Below are positions 61,105-64,000 of a stretch of DNA of 64,000 nt, piece after piece. The position numbers and the translations under genes were made by a program. This DNA comes from Pseudoalteromonas arctica A 37-1-2 (GTDB taxonomy: Bacteria > Pseudomonadota > Gammaproteobacteria > Enterobacterales > Alteromonadaceae), in contig NZ_CP011025.1 in assembly GCF_000238395.3 (NCBI RefSeq), positions 1,550,001 through 1,614,000 of the forward strand, in the 5' to 3' direction. Each line of letters starts with the position of its first letter. Position 1 is the stretch's first letter. The notes beneath the pieces are model-generated. The model was not told the DNA's origin. It did no database searches and was given only the letters and a program-made list of their open reading frames with translations.

Positions 61105-61768
61105 TTTAACCGCGCTGTGGTTAACTATAAAACTTGCCTTTATAACCGCAGTGCTCCTTCTTGTTTTTTGTATTCCACTGGCTTACAAGCTTGCTGGCTA
61201 TAACGGTAAATTTAAACCATTTTTAGAGGCATTAATTGCAATGCCTTTAGTGCTGCCGCCTACGTTGTTAGGGTTTTACTTACTTGTTTTGTTTTCGCCT
61301 GATCACGCTTTTGGGCAGTTTTGGTTTTGGCTAACGGGTACTCAGCTTGCGTTTAGTTTTCAGGGCGTGGTTATTGGCTCGCTTTTTTATTCGCTGCCTT
61401 TTGTAATGCAGCCGCTTGTGGCTGGGTTTAAGCATATTAATCAAACCTATAACGAAGCTGCCATTGCGCTTGGATTAAGCCCGTTTAAACGCTTTGTACA
61501 TTTAATTATTCCGCTTTTAAAACCCAGTATTGGTAGCGCATTTGCTTTAGGTTTTGCGCATACATTGGGTGAGTTTGGTTTGGTATTAATGATTGGCGGT
61601 AATATTCAGGGGCAAACACAGGTGGTGTCTATTGCGCTTTACGACCATGTTGAATCGTTAAATTATACGGCGGCGCATCAGCTTTCACTTATTTTACTGG
61701 CTATTTCGTTTGCCTGTTTAGTGCTGTTATTTAAGTTTAATAAAAGCATTGTAGGGGTTAAGCAATAA
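61091..61768 (+). CDS. modB: Molybdate ABC transporter, permease
   Basis: 225 residues, five to six membrane segments. The MALPLVLPPTLLGFYLL-type stretch appears as ALIAMPLVLPPTLLGFYLLV. The EAA loop reads YNEAAIALGLSPFKRFVHLI. GHTLGEFGLVLMIGGNIQGQ-like sequence (AHTLGEFGLVLMIGG) is characteristic of ModB. Confidence 0.92.
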   Translation: MLQSDLTALWLTIKLAFITAVLLLVFCIPLAYKLAGYNGKFKPFLEALIAMPLVLPPTLLGFYLLVLFSPDHAFGQFWFWLTGTQLAFSFQGVVIGSLFYSLPFVMQPLVAGFKHINQTYNEAAIALGLSPFKRFVHLIIPLLKPSIGSAFALGFAHTLGEFGLVLMIGGNIQGQTQVVSIALYDHVESLNYTAAHQLSLILLAISFACLVLLFKFNKSIVGVKQ

Positions 61769-61769
61769 C

Positions 61770-62798
61770 ATGATTAAGTTAAGCCTTTTTAAAGCACTCA
61801 ATAATTTTGATTTAGATATAAACCTTGAGCTTGAGTCGTTTAATGTACTCGGTGTTTACGGGCCTTCTGGCTCGGGTAAGTCAACATTACTGCGTTGTAT
61901 TAGCGGTTTAGAGTCAGCAAAAAATGTTTATGTAAACAATCAGCCAGTGCATGAGCTGCCAAGCGATAAACGCGGTATAACGCTTCAGTTACAATCGTGC
62001 CCGTTGTTTCCTCATTTAGATGTGGCAGGTAATTTAGCGTTTACACAAAAACACTGCGGGAATAAACAAACCAGCTTAACGCTAGAATACGTTGTTAAAA
62101 CACTTGAATTACAAGACTTACTAAATCGTGATGTACAAAGCTTATCGGGAGGTGAGCGCCAGCGTGTAGTATTTGCGCGTACTTTGCTTGCAGGTCAAAA
62201 ATTTATAATGCTTGATGAGCCTTTTAGCGCGCTTGATTGGTCATTGCGTTTTAAAACGCTTACTAAACTTAGCGAGTTTGCAGTTAAGTTTAATATTAAA
62301 TTTATAATAGTAAGTCACTCATTAAAAGAGCTGCTATTTTGCTGCGATACCCTTATTCAGCTTGATAAAGGTAAGGTGATAAATCAAGGTGCAAGTGCAC
62401 ACGTTGCAAAAGCTATTTATGCAAACGATAGGCAAACACCGCTGAGCTTAATTAATTACGATGTGGTTAAATTTGATGAAGACTACGGGCTATATCAACT
62501 GCAATTACAGCAAAGTGAGCAGCCGCTTTTTGTGCTTCCTGCACTTGTAGATAGCAGTAATAAGCTAATTATAGAAAGTGAGCAAATGTCGTTTAGTGCG
62601 TTAAAGCCTGAGCAAACAACGCACAGTAATGTTTTAAAGTCGGTATTAACTCAGGCTGAGCTTATTAATAATAAATGGCAGTTAACGCTCAATGTAGATG
62701 GGCAAACATTGTATTGCTTGGCATCAAGACGAGTGTGGGACAAAAACGACTTTAAAGTGGGTGATGTGCTTTATACAACGATCAGTAATCTAGAATAA
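61770..62798 (+). CDS. modC: Molybdate ABC transporter, ATPase
   Basis: 342 residues: Walker A GPSGSGKST (31-39), signature LSGGERQR, Walker B FIMLDEPFSALD and a switch His in VSHSLKE. The C-terminal part (from about residue 250) fits the mop/TOBE domain that binds molybdate for feedback control. Starts one base after modB; last gene of modABC. It converges on the moeB-like gene with no gap. Confidence 0.92.
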   Translation: MIKLSLFKALNNFDLDINLELESFNVLGVYGPSGSGKSTLLRCISGLESAKNVYVNNQPVHELPSDKRGITLQLQSCPLFPHLDVAGNLAFTQKHCGNKQTSLTLEYVVKTLELQDLLNRDVQSLSGGERQRVVFARTLLAGQKFIMLDEPFSALDWSLRFKTLTKLSEFAVKFNIKFIIVSHSLKELLFCCDTLIQLDKGKVINQGASAHVAKAIYANDRQTPLSLINYDVVKFDEDYGLYQLQLQQSEQPLFVLPALVDSSNKLIIESEQMSFSALKPEQTTHSNVLKSVLTQAELINNKWQLTLNVDGQTLYCLASRRVWDKNDFKVGDVLYTTISNLE

Positions 62799-63563
62799 CT
62801 AAATGCTGCACACCGCACATTGACTGTTTTTAGCTATTTTAAAACGATTAAACTCCATGCTTAAACCATCCACCAGCAATAAGTGCTCGCTTAAACCACT
62901 TGGCAAACCAGCAAGCATTTTTAGCGCCTCAGTAGCCTGAATACTGCCTATTAGCCCCACAATAGGAGAAAGCACACCAGATTCAGAGCAGCTTTGTGTT
63001 TGTTCACTAAAAAATTGCGATAAACAACCATAACAGTGGCTGTTTTCATCCATAGTAAAACACGCGACTTGTCCTTCCATACGTATTGCAGAGCCTGACA
63101 CTAGCGGAACTTTAGCGTTAAAACAGGCGCTATTAAGTGCATTACGCGTTGCTAGGTTATCTGAGCAATCAATCACTATATCAATGTTATTAAATAATTG
63201 TTCTGTGGAGGTACTTGCATCAAAAAATGCCTCAATGGTGTTTATGTCTATTTCACTATTAAGCGCGTTAAGCTGTTTTTTAGCAGCACTGCATTTTGAG
63301 CTACCAATATCACTTTCTTTATACAGTATTTGCCTTTGCAGGTTGGTCACGTCTATTTCATCGTTATCAACTAAAGTAAGCGTCCCAACGCCAGATGCCG
63401 CTAGGTATTGAGCTACCGCACACCCAAGCCCACCCACACCAATAATTAAAGCATGCGATTGCCATAGTCGCTCTTGTCCGTCTATATCAAGCTGCGGCAG
63501 CATAATGTGCCGAGAATAGCGCAGTTGCTGCTGGTAAGTTAGCGGTGTTTTTTGCATTTTCAA
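62799..63563 (-). CDS. moeB: MoeB/ThiF/HesA-family adenylyltransferase
   Basis: 254 residues: nucleotide-binding VGGLGCAVAQYLAASGVGTL, the LTLVDNDEIDVTNLQRQIL segment with the metal-binding and Arg residues, and paired zinc cysteines (CYGC and the C-terminal CAVC). It adenylates the C-terminal Gly of a sulfur carrier such as MoaD or ThiS. The location beside moeA and modABC favours MoeB, but ThiF is possible. The rhodanese domain of eukaryote-like members is absent. Confidence 0.8.
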   Translation of the reverse strand: MKMQKTPLTYQQQLRYSRHIMLPQLDIDGQERLWQSHALIIGVGGLGCAVAQYLAASGVGTLTLVDNDEIDVTNLQRQILYKESDIGSSKCSAAKKQLNALNSEIDINTIEAFFDASTSTEQLFNNIDIVIDCSDNLATRNALNSACFNAKVPLVSGSAIRMEGQVACFTMDENSHCYGCLSQFFSEQTQSCSESGVLSPIVGLIGSIQATEALKMLAGLPSGLSEHLLLVDGLSMEFNRFKIAKNSQCAVCSI

Positions 63564-63845
63564 AATCTCAACCTTTTTTTGAACAATACCAAGTTGTTAA
63601 ATCCAAGAGCAAGTAGTAACGCTTTTTATTTGCACTCTAACAACCCAGAGCCCTTCACTCATATAGTGCAACTATAACGTATAAAAACAGATGCTGCATG
63701 TAACCACATGAAATTAATGGCTTTTAATTAGTGGCTCAGTAATTGCTATATCGGGTTAACTTAAATTTAACAAACATTGGGCTACTACTCATATAAAAGG
63801 GTGGGGCATTAATAAAACAATAATACGTTTACGAGGAAAATAAAC
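63564..63845. promoter_or_regulatory. Intergenic promoter region upstream of the narK-like gene
   Basis: About 280 AT-rich bases between two diverging genes. GAGGAAA just before the ATG at 63846 is a good ribosome site. I cannot name an operator here. Confidence 0.4.
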
Positions 63846-64000
63846 ATGCAACCGAGTTCTGGGTTTAACCTAATATCGTTTAGCGGAAAAATGAAAGTAT
63901 TGCATCTGAGTTGGATGGTCTTTTTTGTGTCATTTTTTGTATGGTTTAACCATGCTCCTTTATTAGGTGCCATAGCGGGTTCACTTGGGATCACCATGGC
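63846..64000 (+). CDS. NarK/NasA-type nitrate/nitrite transporter, N-terminal part
   Basis: The first 51 codons only; the gene runs off the window. MQPSSGFNLISFSGKMKVLH then LSWMVFFVSFFVWFNHAPLL is the opening of NarK-family MFS nitrate/nitrite transporters, with the first membrane helix visible. Together with moeA, modABC and moeB this suggests that a molybdenum-dependent nitrate reductase cluster continues to the right. Confidence 0.8.
   Translation, partial: MQPSSGFNLISFSGKMKVLHLSWMVFFVSFFVWFNHAPLLGAIAGSLGITM

Noticed and set aside
63809..63997. Minus-strand frame at the right edge
   Set aside because: The plus strand here encodes a clear NarK N-terminus with a good ribosome site, so the minus frame is a shadow.

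Overview
The window looks like a chromosomal segment of a marine gammaproteobacterium, most likely Pseudoalteromonas or a close Alteromonadales relative. That is inferred from the low G+C content, the lipoprotein GH3 enzymes of the marine exo-beta-glucanase type, the TonB receptor plus flavin-halogenase arrangement and the intergenic repeat family. I ran no database search.

Layout. 1-12.1 kb: a beta-glucoside/beta-glucan utilisation locus. It holds a GPH-type sugar symporter and GH1 beta-glucosidase on the minus strand, a divergent GH3 lipoprotein glucosidase, then two tryptophan-halogenase-family flavoproteins and a TonB-dependent receptor. Three near-divergent promoters carry four copies of a LacI-type palindrome (core GGAAGCGCTTCC). 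12.4-17.3 kb: ordinary accessory genes (secreted MBL-fold protein, lipoprotein, Crp/Fnr regulator, Mpo1-like and YjdF-like membrane proteins, SDR). 17.3-26.5 kb: a plastic region. It has IS3 and other transposase remnants, a GNAT pseudogene, orphan integron cassettes with four recognisable attC sites but no integron integrase, an IS91-like transposase/tyrosine-recombinase pair, an unexplained 145-bp segment bounded by 20-bp inverted repeats, and a 164-bp repeat that supplies the stop codon of a small gene. 26.8-40.6 kb: PQQ-type sugar dehydrogenase, a ferredoxin-reductase/fatty-acid-desaturase operon behind two tandem FabR-like palindromes, ilvE, a second TonB receptor, prolyl oligopeptidase, dGTPase-like and Bax-like proteins. 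40.7-48.5 kb: a second, paralogous beta-glucoside locus (LacI regulator, GPH symporter, GH1, divergent GluP-like transporter and GH3). 48.7-59 kb: diguanylate cyclase, epimerase, AI-2E-family permease, amine oxidase, a four-gene PepSY / response regulator / histidine kinase / LprI-like operon, YciI and an NSS transporter. 59.1-64 kb: molybdenum supply (moeA, modABC, moeB-like) followed by the start of a NarK-like nitrate transporter, suggesting a nitrate-assimilation cluster beyond the right edge.

How it works together. In both sugar loci a surface lipoprotein GH3 would release glucose or short beta-glucosides, the transporters bring them in, and the cytoplasmic GH1 finishes hydrolysis. In the first locus the TonB receptor would take larger ligands through the outer membrane, and the halogenase-like genes lie in the same inferred regulon. 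The only LacI regulator visible sits in the second locus and could serve both.

The most unusual items are the orphan cassette array with its decay products, the 164-bp repeat family (two nearly identical inverted copies about 5 kb apart), and the placement of two halogenase-like flavoproteins in a glucan regulon. I found no rRNA, tRNA or CRISPR array.
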